In this document: in pieces, positions 17,527-26,369 of the stretch
How the letters are laid out: each line of letters opens with the position of its first letter
Numbering within the stretch: position 1 is the first letter of the stretch
NCBI RefSeq assembly: GCF_920984665.1
Contig: NZ_CAKLBP010000007.1
Span: 186,001-250,000, forward strand
Reading direction: 5' to 3'
DNA length: 64,000 bases
Source of the DNA: Pedobacter sp. Leaf170
Lineage (GTDB): Bacteria > Bacteroidota > Bacteroidia > Sphingobacteriales > Sphingobacteriaceae
Translations under genes and position numbers: made by a program
The notes under the pieces: model-generated
Seen by the model: only the letters and a program-made list of their open reading frames with translations
What the model was told of the DNA's origin: nothing
Database searches by the model: none

Positions 17527-18462
17527 TTAAGTAGATTTCAAGAAATCGATATTTCTTTTTAAACCAGCATATTTCGTTCGTTTAACTGCCGAACCTTTGA
17601 AAACTTTCTTAAAAACTTCATCCGTAATTTCAGTAAGTTCTTTTGCCGTTAAATCCAGTAAACCGCTTTCTGGTAAAAAAGCCTGTTCATTGTGGACTTT
17701 AGAAAATCGGTTCCACGGACAAACGTCCTGACAAATATCACATCCAAACATCCAATTGTCCATCTTATCTTTAAACTCATTCGGAATTTCATCTTTAAGC
17801 TCGATAGTTAAGTAGGAAATGCATTTTGTACCATCAACTATCTGAGGAGCAATTATTGCATCAGTTGGGCAGGCATCTAAACATCGGGTACAGGTACCGC
17901 AATGGTCTGTTTGGAAAGGGTGGTCGTAAGCTAGCTCTAAATCAATAATCAGCTCTGCTAAAAAGAAAAAAGAACCATGTTGTTTACTAATTAAGTTTGA
18001 ATTTTTGCCTACCCATCCAATGCCCGATCGTTTTGCCCAGGCACGATCTAAAACAGGAGCAGAATCAACAAACGCTCTTCCAGAAACCTCGCCTATGTTT
18101 TCTTCAATAAAATGAGTGAGTTCTTTTAATTTATCTTTTATAACCGTATGATAATCTTTTCCGTAAGCGTATTTTGAAATTTTTGGCGCATTTGCATCTT
18201 GCTGCTTATCCTCGGTATAATAATTTAAAGATAGAGAGATAACTGATTTTGCACCCTCAACCAATAAGCGAGGATCAAGCCGTTTATCAAAATAATTCTC
18301 CATGTACTTCATCTCGCCATGATGATTATTGTTAAGCCAATGCTCCAAACGCGGCGCTTCCTCTTCTAAAAATTCTGCCTTGGAAATACCACAATCTAAA
18401 AAGCCTAAGCGCATTGCTTCGCTCTTAATCAATTGACTATATTTTGCAGAATTACTGTACAT
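17527..18462 (-). CDS. queG: epoxyqueuosine reductase
   Basis: QueG (311 aa) reduces epoxyqueuosine to queuosine in the tRNA wobble base using cobalamin and two [4Fe-4S] clusters. The ferredoxin-type Cys sets are [12 protein letters not shown] and [10 protein letters not shown]. The N-terminal cobalamin-binding region includes [20 protein letters not shown], a QueG signature. The enzyme needs B12, which fits the B12 uptake genes at 46-51 kb. Length is somewhat short compared with E. coli QueG (379 aa), which has an extra C-terminal HEAT-like region missing here. The start ATG is 7 nt from a -7 box. Confidence 0.94.
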   Translation of the reverse strand: MYSNSAKYSQLIKSEAMRLGFLDCGISKAEFLEEEAPRLEHWLNNNHHGEMKYMENYFDKRLDPRLLVEGAKSVISLSLNYYTEDKQQDANAPKISKYAYGKDYHTVIKDKLKELTHFIEENIGEVSGRAFVDSAPVLDRAWAKRSGIGWVGKNSNLISKQHGSFFFLAELIIDLELAYDHPFQTDHCGTCTRCLDACPTDAIIAPQIVDGTKCISYLTIELKDEIPNEFKDKMDNWMFGCDICQDVCPWNRFSKVHNEQAFLPESGLLDLTAKELTEITDEVFKKVFKGSAVKRTKYAGLKRNIDFLKST

Positions 18463-18469
18463 CGATTTG

Positions 18470-18477
18470 CAAAGATA
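18470..18477 (-). promoter_or_regulatory. -7 box immediately before queG
   Basis: Read on the minus strand this is TATCTTTG, a perfect TAnnTTTG match. Only 7 nt separate it from the queG ATG, so the transcript would have almost no leader. Confidence 0.5.
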
Positions 18478-18597
18478 GGGCTTAGAATTAAAACCTTTTG
18501 CTTAATCGCTTGTTGTTATTCGAAAAGCTATTTAAATGATTAACATCATTGAAAATTTAATTAGCCCGAATACGCCAACTAACGCAAATTTTTTATA

Positions 18598-18804
18598 ATG
18601 GAAAATATAGATCCGAAACATACGGAAAGCGGAGAAGCTCCAAAACCGATAGAAAAAGATTACGAAAATCATAAAAACGACCCAGGACCTGCGAAACCGG
18701 CAGTTACAGAAAGAGACGAAAACGGAGCGGGTTCTGTTTTAAAATGGATATTACCAATAGCCGTATTAATTGGCTTAATAGTATGGTTCGCCCTGCGAAA
18801 ATAA
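18598..18804 (+). CDS. small tail-anchored membrane protein (68 aa)
   Basis: Residues 1-46 are hydrophilic and rich in Glu, Lys and Pro (GEAPKPIEKDYENHKNDPGP). They are followed by one C-terminal membrane span (WILPIAVLIGLIVWFALRK), a tail-anchor layout. I know no assigned function. A strong terminator follows 28 nt after the stop, supporting a real monocistronic gene. Confidence 0.72.
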   Translation: MENIDPKHTESGEAPKPIEKDYENHKNDPGPAKPAVTERDENGAGSVLKWILPIAVLIGLIVWFALRK

Positions 18805-18832
18805 TTAGCTTTAGTACAATTGAAAAGCCGTT

Positions 18833-18859
18833 TATCTTTATGATAACCGGCTTTTTTTT
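18833..18859 (+). terminator. rho-independent terminator
   Basis: AAAAGCCG with TTATC pairs with GATAA and CGGCTTTT around a TTTAT loop, followed by a T-run. It ends the small membrane protein gene and may also work leftward against the convergent GNAT-nitrilase gene. Confidence 0.8.
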
Positions 18860-18873
18860 GTGAAGAATTAGCT

Positions 18874-20382
18874 TTATTTTAAAAGTTTCACCTGATACAA
18901 ATCTTTTCTTCTATCCTTTAAAACCTTTACCGTTCCGTAATGATGCAATTCATCTAAAAGGTGTAAATCAACATCAACTACTAAGACCATTTCGGTATTT
19001 GGCGTGGCTTCAGCTTTTACTGCATTTGTTGGAAAAGCAAAATCAGATGGAGTAAAAACAGCAGATTGAGCAAACTGAATATCCATATTATTCACCTTTG
19101 GTAAATTTCCAACGCAGCCTGCAATAGCTACGTAACATTCATTTTCAATTGCCCTGGCTTGCGCACAATGCCTTACACGTGTGTATCCGTTTTGGGTATC
19201 CGTTAAAAATGGAACGAATAGAATTTGCATTCCCTGGTCGGCATAAATCCTGCTCAGCTCAGGAAATTCTACATCATAACAAATCAAAATTCCAATTTTA
19301 CCACAATCTGTATCAAACACCTGAACTTTATCGCCACCAATCATTCCATAGTATTTTTGTTCGTTCGGTGTGATGTGGATTTTTCTGTATTCATCAATTT
19401 TACCCGTTCTGTGGCATAAATAGGTTGCGTTATATAATTTGCCATCATCCAATAAAGGCATGCTTCCGGTAATAATATTCACGTTGTAACTTAAGGCATA
19501 TTCGTGCATTCTATCCACAATTTCCTGCGTTTTCTCAGCTAACTTTCGCATGGCTTCAATCTCTGGTAAATGATTGTAAGGCTGGAGCAATGGTGTATTA
19601 AAAAGTTCCGGAAACATCACGAAATCAGATTTATATCCACTTAATGCATCAACAAAGAATTCTACTTGTTCATAAAAAGTGTTCAAATCAGGAAATAATC
19701 GCATTTCCCATTGTACAAGGCCCAATCTTATCGTCATTGCAGAACGGGCAGATGCATCAATACCCTGATAGTAAATGTTATTCCATTCAATCAAAGTTGC
19801 ATATTCCTTTGATTCCTTATCACCGGGAAGATAATTTTTAAGCACTTTTCTAACGTGAAAATCATTAGAAATCTGGAACGTAAGGGTAGGGTCGTAAATT
19901 TCCTTTGCCTTAACTTTATCAATATATTGTCTTGGTGTAAGCGTTTCAGCAAAGGTATGGTAACCTGGAATTCGTCCGCCGGCTATAATGCTTTTTAAAT
20001 TTAAGCTTTCGCAAAGTTCTTTTCTTGCTTCGTAAAGCCTTCTGCCTAATCTTAAACCTCTAAATTCTGGATGAACAAAAATTTCTATTCCGTATAAAGT
20101 ATCTCCATTCGGATCGTGAGTAGTAAAAGAATAATCTCCGGTAATCAATTTATAAGTATGTCTATCACCATATTCATCATATTCTACAATAATCGATAGC
20201 GAGCAGGCAACCACTTTATTATCTACAGCAATACAAAGCTGTCCTTCAGGAAAAATATTTATGAGCTTGGCAATACTCGATTTCGGCCAGATAGAACCAC
20301 CCATGCTATCATAGGCTTGCAGCATAGATTCTTTTAGATCGGCATAATCTTCGATTGTTAATTTTCGTAATTCGATATTCAT
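18874..20382 (-). CDS. GNAT acetyltransferase-nitrilase fusion protein
   Basis: The protein has 502 aa and two enzymes in one chain. Residues about 1-200 form a GNAT domain (EIFVHPEFRGLRLGRRLYEA is the acetyl-CoA-binding motif). Residues about 220-495 form a carbon-nitrogen hydrolase with the Glu of FPELF, Lys of YRKIHI and Cys of ILICYDVEFPE. This fusion occurs in several bacterial phyla. The pair suggests acetylation and amide hydrolysis of one small molecule or a regulatory link, but the substrate is unknown. It sits alone on the minus strand. Confidence 0.92.
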   Translation of the reverse strand: MNIELRKLTIEDYADLKESMLQAYDSMGGSIWPKSSIAKLINIFPEGQLCIAVDNKVVACSLSIIVEYDEYGDRHTYKLITGDYSFTTHDPNGDTLYGIEIFVHPEFRGLRLGRRLYEARKELCESLNLKSIIAGGRIPGYHTFAETLTPRQYIDKVKAKEIYDPTLTFQISNDFHVRKVLKNYLPGDKESKEYATLIEWNNIYYQGIDASARSAMTIRLGLVQWEMRLFPDLNTFYEQVEFFVDALSGYKSDFVMFPELFNTPLLQPYNHLPEIEAMRKLAEKTQEIVDRMHEYALSYNVNIITGSMPLLDDGKLYNATYLCHRTGKIDEYRKIHITPNEQKYYGMIGGDKVQVFDTDCGKIGILICYDVEFPELSRIYADQGMQILFVPFLTDTQNGYTRVRHCAQARAIENECYVAIAGCVGNLPKVNNMDIQFAQSAVFTPSDFAFPTNAVKAEATPNTEMVLVVDVDLHLLDELHHYGTVKVLKDRRKDLYQVKLLK

Positions 20383-20506
20383 AATTTGCTGGTTTTACAA
20401 CTTATGAACAGAAAAGTTTGGTTAATGTTTTTCTTTCTACCTGTTTTAATTGTGGAGGAAGATACAGTTTTACTCTTATCTGGAATAAATATTATTATTT
20501 TTAAAA

Positions 20507-20887
20507 ATGACAGAGAATGAAATATCTTATATAATTCGCGGTTGCGTATTTAGAGTTTATAATATTTTAGGACCAGGGTTATTAGAATCCGCATACGAAG
20601 CAGCTTTAAAATACGAGATTCAAAAAGAAGGTTTGAAGGTAAAAAGTCAGGTCTCTTTGCCGATGGTTTATGAAGAGATTTCTATTGACGTAGGATACAG
20701 ACTTGACTTACTAGTTGAACAAAAAGTGATTTTAGAGCTTAAATCTGTAGAAATTATAGCACCAGTCCATCACAAACAGTTATTGACCTATTTAAGATTA
20801 TCTGGTTTGAAATTAGGATTGCTTATAAATTTTAATACTGATAATATTTCAGATAATATTTTCAGAAAGGTTAATAAGCTTGATTAG
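20507..20887 (+). CDS. GxxExxY family protein, PD-(D/E)XK-like fold
   Basis: The protein has 126 aa. The signature is intact: GPGLLESAYEAAL. The nuclease-like core is DLLVEQKVILELKSV (Asp ... Glu-x-Lys). It is related to the 15184 gene, though clearly diverged, so the two are not a recent duplication. Immediately downstream is an array of 100-bp repeats with the CCGCAGATTT motif. Members of this family are often found beside such repeats in Bacteroidota, as far as I recall. Function is unknown. Confidence 0.85.
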   Translation: MTENEISYIIRGCVFRVYNILGPGLLESAYEAALKYEIQKEGLKVKSQVSLPMVYEEISIDVGYRLDLLVEQKVILELKSVEIIAPVHHKQLLTYLRLSGLKLGLLINFNTDNISDNIFRKVNKLD

Positions 20888-20893
20888 CGTGCT

Positions 20894-21145
20894 AGTTCTC
20901 TCCCGCAGATTTCCGCAGAAAAGAAACGCAGATTTAAAATGATTTTTACTTATGAGTGTTCAAAATAGATTGATGTGATTCACGAATGCAAATAGTTCTC
21001 TCCCGCAGATTTCCACAGAAAAGAAACGCAGATTTAAAATGATTTTTACTTATGAGTGTTCGAAATAGATTGATATGATTCACGAATGCAAATACTTCTT
21101 TCCCGCAGATTTCCACAGAAAAGAATCGCAGATTTAAAATGATTT
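20894..21145 (+). repeat. tandem array of 100-bp units (about 2.5 copies)
   Basis: Unit starts at 20894, 20994 and 21094 give an exact 100-nt period with few changes. Each unit opens with TCCCGCAGATTTCC, then (C/G)AGAAAAGAA(A/T)CGCAG and ATTTAAAATGATTTT; two units continue with TTATGAGTGTTC and GATTCACGAATGCAAAT. The array occupies the gap between the GxxExxY gene and ruvB. ORFs over it are by-products of the repetition. Confidence 0.88.
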
Positions 21146-21161
21146 TATCTTTTGGCAATAA

Positions 21162-21203
21162 TCCGCGAAAATCTGCGGATTTTATCATTTTAAATCTGCG
21201 GGT
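21162..21203 (-). repeat. inverted terminal copy closing the 100-bp repeat array
   Basis: AATCCGCGAAAATCTGCGG and ATCATTTTAAATCTGCGGG are the reverse complements of the array's CCGCAGATT and CGCAGATTTAAAATGAT blocks. The array therefore has an inverted end, as in a palindromic or MITE-like element. It ends 5 nt before the ruvB stop. Confidence 0.7.
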
Positions 21204-21207
21204 AAAA

Positions 21208-22230
21208 TTAAAACAACTTCCCGGTTTGCCCAGGAAAACTTTTCTTAAGGTGCTTATAAGCCGCTTCGGTAACTTCCCGACCGCGAGAGGTGCGCATAAT
21301 GTAACCTTCCTGAATTAAAAACGGTTCATAAACCTCTTCAATCGTACCTTCATCTTCACCTACAGCCGTTGCAATAGTTTTTAAACCAACCGGACCGCCT
21401 TTAAACTTATCTATAATGGTTACTAAAATCTTATTATCCATTTCATCAAGCCCATGCTCATCTACATTTAAAGCATTTAAGGCATAACTTGCAATTTCAG
21501 TATCAATTTTGCCATTTCCTTTTATTTGAGCAAAATCTCTGGTTCGGCGTAAAAGTGCGTTAGCAATACGTGGTGTACCCCGACTGCGGCGGGCAATTTC
21601 ATAAGCACCTTCATCACTAATAGGCGTTTTTAAAATTTCTGCAGAACGTAGAACTATGGTAGTAAGCAATTTAGCATCGTAATAAGCTAATCTTGCATTA
21701 ATCCCAAAACGAGCCCTTAAAGGCGCAGTTAACAAACCCGAACGGGTTGTTGCACCAACTAAAGTGAAAGGATTTAAAGAGATTTGAACCGACCTTGCAT
21801 TGGGTCCGGTTTCAAGCATAATATCTATCTTAAAATCTTCCATTGCAGAATACAAATATTCTTCTACCAAAGGTGATAAACGATGAATTTCATCAATAAA
21901 AAGGATATCTCCTTCATCTAAACCGGTTAATAATCCGGCCAAATCACCAGGTTTATCTAGTACTGGTCCGGAAGTTACCTTTATGCCGGTAGCCATTTCA
22001 TTAGCTATAATGTGCGATAAAGTTGTTTTCCCTAATCCCGGAGGACCGTGAAGTAAAACATGATCTAAAGATTCTCCACGAAGTTTGGCTGCCTGAACAA
22101 AAATCTTCAGGTTTTCCATAACTTTTTCCTGCCCGGTAAAATCCTCAAATGCCTGCGGACGTAAAACACGTTCAATATCTCTATCTATTGGTGTTAAATT
22201 GTCTGCTTCCGGATCAAGATTTTCATTCAT
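21208..22230 (-). CDS. ruvB: Holliday junction branch migration ATPase RuvB
   Basis: This hexameric AAA+ motor (340 aa) drives branch migration with RuvA. Walker A is GPPGLGKTT, Walker B is [12 protein letters not shown], sensor 1 lies in [19 protein letters not shown], and the C-terminal winged helix contains [13 protein letters not shown]. Length is typical. ruvA and ruvC are not in the window, as is common where the genes are dispersed. A -7 box lies 5 nt upstream of the ATG. Confidence 0.98.
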   Translation of the reverse strand: MNENLDPEADNLTPIDRDIERVLRPQAFEDFTGQEKVMENLKIFVQAAKLRGESLDHVLLHGPPGLGKTTLSHIIANEMATGIKVTSGPVLDKPGDLAGLLTGLDEGDILFIDEIHRLSPLVEEYLYSAMEDFKIDIMLETGPNARSVQISLNPFTLVGATTRSGLLTAPLRARFGINARLAYYDAKLLTTIVLRSAEILKTPISDEGAYEIARRSRGTPRIANALLRRTRDFAQIKGNGKIDTEIASYALNALNVDEHGLDEMDNKILVTIIDKFKGGPVGLKTIATAVGEDEGTIEEVYEPFLIQEGYIMRTSRGREVTEAAYKHLKKSFPGQTGKLF

Positions 22231-22235
22231 ATTGG

Positions 22236-22243
22236 CAAATATA
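22236..22243 (-). promoter_or_regulatory. -7 box immediately before ruvB
   Basis: On the minus strand this reads TATATTTG, a perfect TAnnTTTG match ending 5 nt before the ATG. A leaderless ruvB mRNA is predicted. Confidence 0.45.
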
Positions 22244-22262
22244 AAATTAAATGCTAAAAAAA

Positions 22263-23156
22263 TTAGGATTTTTTAAATTTATCAGCAACTACTAAATCCT
22301 TCGAACCAGCAGTGTATTTATAAAAACCTTCGCCAGTTTTTACACCTTTTTTACCAGCCCTTACCATATTTACAAGAAGTGGGCAAGGAGCATATTTTGG
22401 ATTTCCAAAACCATCATTCAGTACATTTAAAATCGCTAAGCAAACATCTAAACCAATAAAATCTGCTAATTGGAGTGGACCCATTGGATGTGCCATTCCT
22501 AATTTCATTACGGTATCAATTTCATAAACACCGGCAACTCCTTCATATAAAGTAAAAATGGCTTCATTTATCATAGGCATTAAAATACGGTTGGCCACAA
22601 AACCAGGATAATCATTCACCTCAACCGGTGTCTTTTGTAAACTTTCTGAAAGCGACATAATAGTTTTAGTCGTTTCATCACTGGTTTGATAACCTCTAAT
22701 AACTTCAACCAATTTCATCACCGGAACGGGATTCATAAAATGCATTCCGATAACTTTATCGCCACGATTGGTAGCAGCGGCAATTTGTGTAATAGATATC
22801 GATGAAGTATTTGAAGCTAAAATTGCATCGGCAGGAGCGAAGCCATCTAAATCCTGAAAGATTTTTAATTTAAGCTCCACATTTTCCGTAGCTGCCTCAA
22901 CAACCAAATCAGCTGTTTTTACACCATCACTTATTGATGTAAATGTTTGGATATTATTTAATGCATCAGCTTTTTGCTGCTCTTTTAAAGTTCCTTTACC
23001 AACTTGTCTCTCTAAATTTTTATCAATTGTTGCAATTGCTTTATCTAAAGCGTTTTGATTAATGTCAATTAAATTTACCTGATAACCAAATTGAGCAAAG
23101 GTATGTGCAATTCCGTTGCCCATGGTACCCGAACCTATTACTGAAATATTCTTCAT
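22263..23156 (-). CDS. 3-hydroxyacyl-CoA (3-hydroxybutyryl-CoA) dehydrogenase
   Basis: The protein has 297 aa. The N-terminal Rossmann fold begins [20 protein letters not shown] (NAD-binding GxGxxG). The catalytic His/Glu region is [19 protein letters not shown], and the C-terminal helical domain contains [17 protein letters not shown]. It oxidises (S)-3-hydroxyacyl-CoA in fatty acid or butanoate metabolism; hbd/paaH-type enzymes have this size. No other beta-oxidation gene is adjacent, so chain-length preference is unknown. Confidence 0.93.
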   Translation of the reverse strand: MKNISVIGSGTMGNGIAHTFAQFGYQVNLIDINQNALDKAIATIDKNLERQVGKGTLKEQQKADALNNIQTFTSISDGVKTADLVVEAATENVELKLKIFQDLDGFAPADAILASNTSSISITQIAAATNRGDKVIGMHFMNPVPVMKLVEVIRGYQTSDETTKTIMSLSESLQKTPVEVNDYPGFVANRILMPMINEAIFTLYEGVAGVYEIDTVMKLGMAHPMGPLQLADFIGLDVCLAILNVLNDGFGNPKYAPCPLLVNMVRAGKKGVKTGEGFYKYTAGSKDLVVADKFKKS

Positions 23157-23215
23157 TTTAAATCTTTAAAAATTGATGTTCTTTTCTGATGGCAATAAAA
23201 TAAAATTATATCAAT

Positions 23216-23866
23216 TTATGGCGCTAACCTGTTCTTTATCCAAGCGCCTTTTACCAGTTCAAAATTGATTCTATCGTGCAAACGACTCCGGCGTCCTTGC
23301 CAAAATTCTATTCTGGTTGGTTTTACGATATAACCGCCCCAATGGGCAGGTTTAGCAATTGATTTACCATCGCTTTTAGTTTTAAGTTCCTCAAATTTCT
23401 CTTCCAAAAATGCTCTGTTTGGTATAACCTGACTTTGAGGAGATGCTACCGCACCAATTTGACTTGCAACAGGGCGTGTTATAAAATATTCTTCTGAAGT
23501 TTCCTTATCAAGTTTCTCAACTGTACCCTCTATTCTAACTTGTCGTTCTAAATCAGGCCAAAAGAAAACTAATGCCGCAGAAGGATTTCTTTTTAACTCT
23601 TTGCCTTTTGCACTTAAATAATTAGTGAAAAATCTGAAACCATCTTCGTCAACACCTTTTAAAAGAACAATTCTTGCATCAGGTTTTCCTGATTTGTCGG
23701 CTGTAGCTAAAGTCATTACGTTGGGCTCATAAATCTGAGCCTCAACAGCATTATCAAACCATTTTTTAAACTGGGTAATTGGATTATTATCAACGTCAGA
23801 TTCATCTAACGTGGCGCTTTTGTAATCTTGGCGCAGGTTTTGTAGAAATTCATTTGTAACTTGCAT
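23216..23866 (-). CDS. pdxH: pyridoxamine 5'-phosphate oxidase
   Basis: This FMN enzyme (216 aa) makes pyridoxal 5'-phosphate. Signature segments are MTLATADKSGKPDARIVLLK, FFTNYLSAKGKEL, RQVRIEGTVEKL and a C-terminal FWQGRRSRLHDR with the PLP-contacting Arg and His. The ATG at 23866 gives the usual short N-terminus; a TTG two codons earlier is less likely. A -7 box ends 3 nt upstream. It is divergent from yqgE. Confidence 0.96.
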   Translation of the reverse strand: MQVTNEFLQNLRQDYKSATLDESDVDNNPITQFKKWFDNAVEAQIYEPNVMTLATADKSGKPDARIVLLKGVDEDGFRFFTNYLSAKGKELKRNPSAALVFFWPDLERQVRIEGTVEKLDKETSEEYFITRPVASQIGAVASPQSQVIPNRAFLEEKFEELKTKSDGKSIAKPAHWGGYIVKPTRIEFWQGRRSRLHDRINFELVKGAWIKNRLAP

Positions 23867-23869
23867 AAA

Positions 23870-23877
23870 CAAACATA
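23870..23877 (-). promoter_or_regulatory. -7 box immediately before pdxH
   Basis: On the minus strand this is TATGTTTG, a perfect TAnnTTTG match, 3 nt before the ATG at 23866. If used, transcription would start at or next to the A of the start codon. Confidence 0.45.
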
Positions 23878-23911
23878 AGCATCTTTTATGGTGCTACAAA
23901 TGATTATCATC

Positions 23912-24475
23912 ATGCTTAATAACATAAAACCAAAAACTGGCCGATTATTAATTTCTGAGCCTTTCATGGCCGATCCTAATTTTAAACGTTCAGTGGTTTT
24001 GGTAACAGAACATGGCGAAGACGGGACTATAGGTTATATCCTTAATCAGGTTGAAAATATTCTTCTAAAAGATGTAATACCAGATTTATGGGATGCGCAT
24101 AACCACATTTATTTTGGTGGCCCGGTTGCTGCAGATACGTTGCATTTTATTCATCGTGCTTACGATAAACTACAAAGTGGTGAAGATATTGGTAATGGAA
24201 TTTATTGGGGTGGGAATTTCGAAACCCTGAAAATTCTCATCAACACAAATGCAATTCAAGAAGATGAAATAAAATTTTTTATGGGGTATTCCGGATGGGA
24301 TAACGGACAATTAACCAAAGAATTACATCAAAATGCCTGGATGGTTAGTGATATTTCTCATCCTGATATAATTTTTGGAAACGATGATGAGCAATTGTGG
24401 AGAGATGTAATCGTAAACCTGGGCCCGAAGTATGCACATATTAGCAATTTCCCTACAGACCCAAGTTTAAATTAA
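23912..24475 (+). CDS. YqgE/AlgH family protein
   Basis: The protein has 187 aa. It begins MLNNIKPKTGRLLISEPFM and shows the family motifs RSVVLVTEHGEDGTIGYILN, FGGPVAADTLHFIH and FFMGYSGWDNGQL. Members are widespread, but the molecular role is undefined; AlgH was linked to alginate control in Pseudomonas. Two earlier in-frame ATGs and a GTG-like extension exist, but this ATG fits the conserved N-terminus. It is divergent from pdxH and convergent with purE. Confidence 0.92.
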   Translation: MLNNIKPKTGRLLISEPFMADPNFKRSVVLVTEHGEDGTIGYILNQVENILLKDVIPDLWDAHNHIYFGGPVAADTLHFIHRAYDKLQSGEDIGNGIYWGGNFETLKILINTNAIQEDEIKFFMGYSGWDNGQLTKELHQNAWMVSDISHPDIIFGNDDEQLWRDVIVNLGPKYAHISNFPTDPSLN

Positions 24476-24478
24476 TTA

Positions 24479-24534
24479 ATTTGTCATCCCGAGTTTGCCG
24501 AAAGATTAAATGTTTTAGACAAGCTCAACACGAC
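24479..24534. repeat. degenerate interspersed repeat between yqgE and purE
   Basis: TTGTCATCCCGAGTTTG and AAGCTCAACACGACA form a weak inverted pair. This resembles the short repeats at 30751 and 30862 that begin GTCAT/GTCGT. It fills the whole gap between the two convergent genes. Confidence 0.35.
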
Positions 24535-24536
24535 AT

Positions 24537-25028
24537 TTATATTTGGCTCATCTCATTAGCACTTTCTTCAACTTTTTTTCTCAAATCATCTTTATAAGCC
24601 TGCATTTTCACAGTTAAAGAATCATCAGCGGTAGCTAAAATCTGAGCAGCTAATAAACCAGCATTTTTAGCTGCGTTTAAAGCCACAGTTGCAACTGGAA
24701 TTCCGTTTGGCATTTGCAAAATTGATAAAATGCTATCCCAACCATCAATAGAATTGGATGATTTTACAGGAACGCCAATAACAGGTAAGGTAGTGATGGA
24801 TGCCACCATGCCAGGTAAGTGTGCAGCGCCACCTGCGCCAGCAATAATTACCTTTAAACCTCTGCCTTGTGCTTCCTTTGCATAATTAAACATGCGTTCA
24901 GGCGTTCTGTGAGCAGAAACAACGGTTATTTCATAATCAATTCCAAATTCTTTTAAAATATCAGCAGCATCTTGCATTACAGGCAAATCTGATTTGCTGC
25001 CCATAATTATTCCAACTTTAGCACTCAT
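24537..25028 (-). CDS. purE: 5-(carboxyamino)imidazole ribonucleotide mutase
   Basis: Class I PurE (163 aa) converts N5-CAIR to CAIR in purine synthesis. The substrate-binding motifs are [24 protein letters not shown] and [13 protein letters not shown]. The ATG at 25028 gives the standard N-terminus; the ORF continues 20 codons upstream toward the purK end, but this part has no resemblance to the family. It lies 52 nt after purK on the same strand, so both steps are co-transcribed. Confidence 0.97.
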   Translation of the reverse strand: MSAKVGIIMGSKSDLPVMQDAADILKEFGIDYEITVVSAHRTPERMFNYAKEAQGRGLKVIIAGAGGAAHLPGMVASITTLPVIGVPVKSSNSIDGWDSILSILQMPNGIPVATVALNAAKNAGLLAAQILATADDSLTVKMQAYKDDLRKKVEESANEMSQI

Positions 25029-25080
25029 TCTTAATTCTTTATATCTTTTAATTTCAATTTTATCCTTGTGCTTTACTCCA

Positions 25081-26220
25081 TCAGGCAATTACCTTTAAAG
25101 TTTTTTGAACATATCTGGCTTTTTCAATTGCTTTTTCTCTGTCGATATCGACAATGGTAACGTGTCCCATTTTGCGGAAAGGTTTAGTGTATTTTTTGCC
25201 ATATAAGTGTACAAACACGCCATCAATAGCCAAAATCTTTTCCAGATTTTCATATTGTGCTACACCTTCAGAACCTTTTTCGCCTAATAAATTAATCATT
25301 ACAGCATTGGTAATACTCGTTGTATCGCCTAAAGGCAAATTATAAATAGAACGCAGATGTTGTTCAAACTGAGAAACATAATTGCCCTCAATAGTTTGGT
25401 GCCCACTGTTATGCGGACGAGGTGCTACCTCATTTACTAACAATTCTCCGTCTTTACAAACAAACATTTCTACAGCTAAAATTCCGGTTATATTCATTGA
25501 AGAAGCAATATTCATTGCAATGTTTTCTGCTTTTTGCTGCAAACTTTCTGCAAAAGTTGATGGTGAGATCAAAAACTCTACTAAGTTAGCTTCAGGATTA
25601 AATTCCATTTCAACCATCGGGAAAGTTTTCATATCACCTTTAGAATTTCGAGCTACAATTACTGCAACCTCCTTCTCAAAATCTACTAATTTTTCGATAA
25701 TACAAGGTGCATCAAAGGCTTTGTCTAAATCAGCCGAACTGTTAATTCGCATCACGCCTTTCCCATCATAACCATCTTTGCGTAATTTTAAAATGTAAGG
25801 GAAAGGAATTTGACTGTTTTCGATATCTTCCTTAGTATTTACAATTTGAAAAGGAGAGGTGGGGATGTCATTTTCTTTAAAAAACTGCTTCTGAACACCT
25901 TTATCCTGAATCAATCTTATCACTCTCGATTGAGGAAACACTTGCTTACCTTCTTTTTCTAACTGCTCTAAAGCTTCAATATTAACTTTTTCAATCTCGA
26001 TAGTAATAATATCAGCCTTCTTTCCGAAATTATAAACGGTATCAAAATCGGTGATAGAACCATTCTCGAAATAGTTTGCAATCTGCTTGCAAGGCGCATC
26101 TGGGTCGGGGTCTAAAACTAATGAGTTTACATTATAATTTATCGCTTGCTGAATAAGCATTCGGCCTAACTGTCCGCCTCCTAAAATACCTAACTTTAAT
26201 TCGCTAATCTGTTTTGCCAT
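25081..26220 (-). CDS. purK: 5-(carboxyamino)imidazole ribonucleotide synthase
   Basis: This ATP-grasp enzyme (379 aa) carboxylates AIR to N5-CAIR, the substrate of PurE encoded next. It begins with [19 protein letters not shown], followed by the ATP-grasp segments [17 protein letters not shown] and [12 protein letters not shown] and the metal site [19 protein letters not shown]. The ATG at 26220 is chosen because the 20 extra upstream codons (Cys-rich) do not fit. A -7 box at 26246-26253 lies 25 nt upstream. Confidence 0.97.
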   Translation of the reverse strand: MAKQISELKLGILGGGQLGRMLIQQAINYNVNSLVLDPDPDAPCKQIANYFENGSITDFDTVYNFGKKADIITIEIEKVNIEALEQLEKEGKQVFPQSRVIRLIQDKGVQKQFFKENDIPTSPFQIVNTKEDIENSQIPFPYILKLRKDGYDGKGVMRINSSADLDKAFDAPCIIEKLVDFEKEVAVIVARNSKGDMKTFPMVEMEFNPEANLVEFLISPSTFAESLQQKAENIAMNIASSMNITGILAVEMFVCKDGELLVNEVAPRPHNSGHQTIEGNYVSQFEQHLRSIYNLPLGDTTSITNAVMINLLGEKGSEGVAQYENLEKILAIDGVFVHLYGKKYTKPFRKMGHVTIVDIDREKAIEKARYVQKTLKVIA

Positions 26221-26245
26221 CAGTAAAGATTGAGTTTTTAAGACG

Positions 26246-26253
26246 CAAAAATA
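26246..26253 (-). promoter_or_regulatory. -7 box for purK-purE
   Basis: On the minus strand this is TATTTTTG (TAnnTTTG), 25 nt before the purK ATG. This gives a leader of about 20 nt. Confidence 0.4.
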
Positions 26254-26357
26254 GCAAAAAGAACAAGGATAAAGGCACAAACATCAATTTGTATCATTTA
26301 AGTTTCGTAGCGTAATTGTGCTATATAAAACAGACAATACTATAACCTTAAAACTTA

Positions 26358-26365
26358 TAACTTTG
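26358..26365 (+). promoter_or_regulatory. -7 box immediately before the flavoprotein gene
   Basis: TAACTTTG matches TAnnTTTG exactly and ends 4 nt before the ATG at 26370. This predicts a leaderless mRNA. Confidence 0.5.
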
Positions 26366-26369
26366 CAAA

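Noticed and set aside
20894..21145. Possible CRISPR array
   Set aside because: The 100-bp units are nearly identical throughout; there are no unique spacers and no cas genes.
20946..21188. Minus-strand ORF of 80 aa in the tandem array
   Set aside because: Produced by open frames within the 100-bp repeat units.
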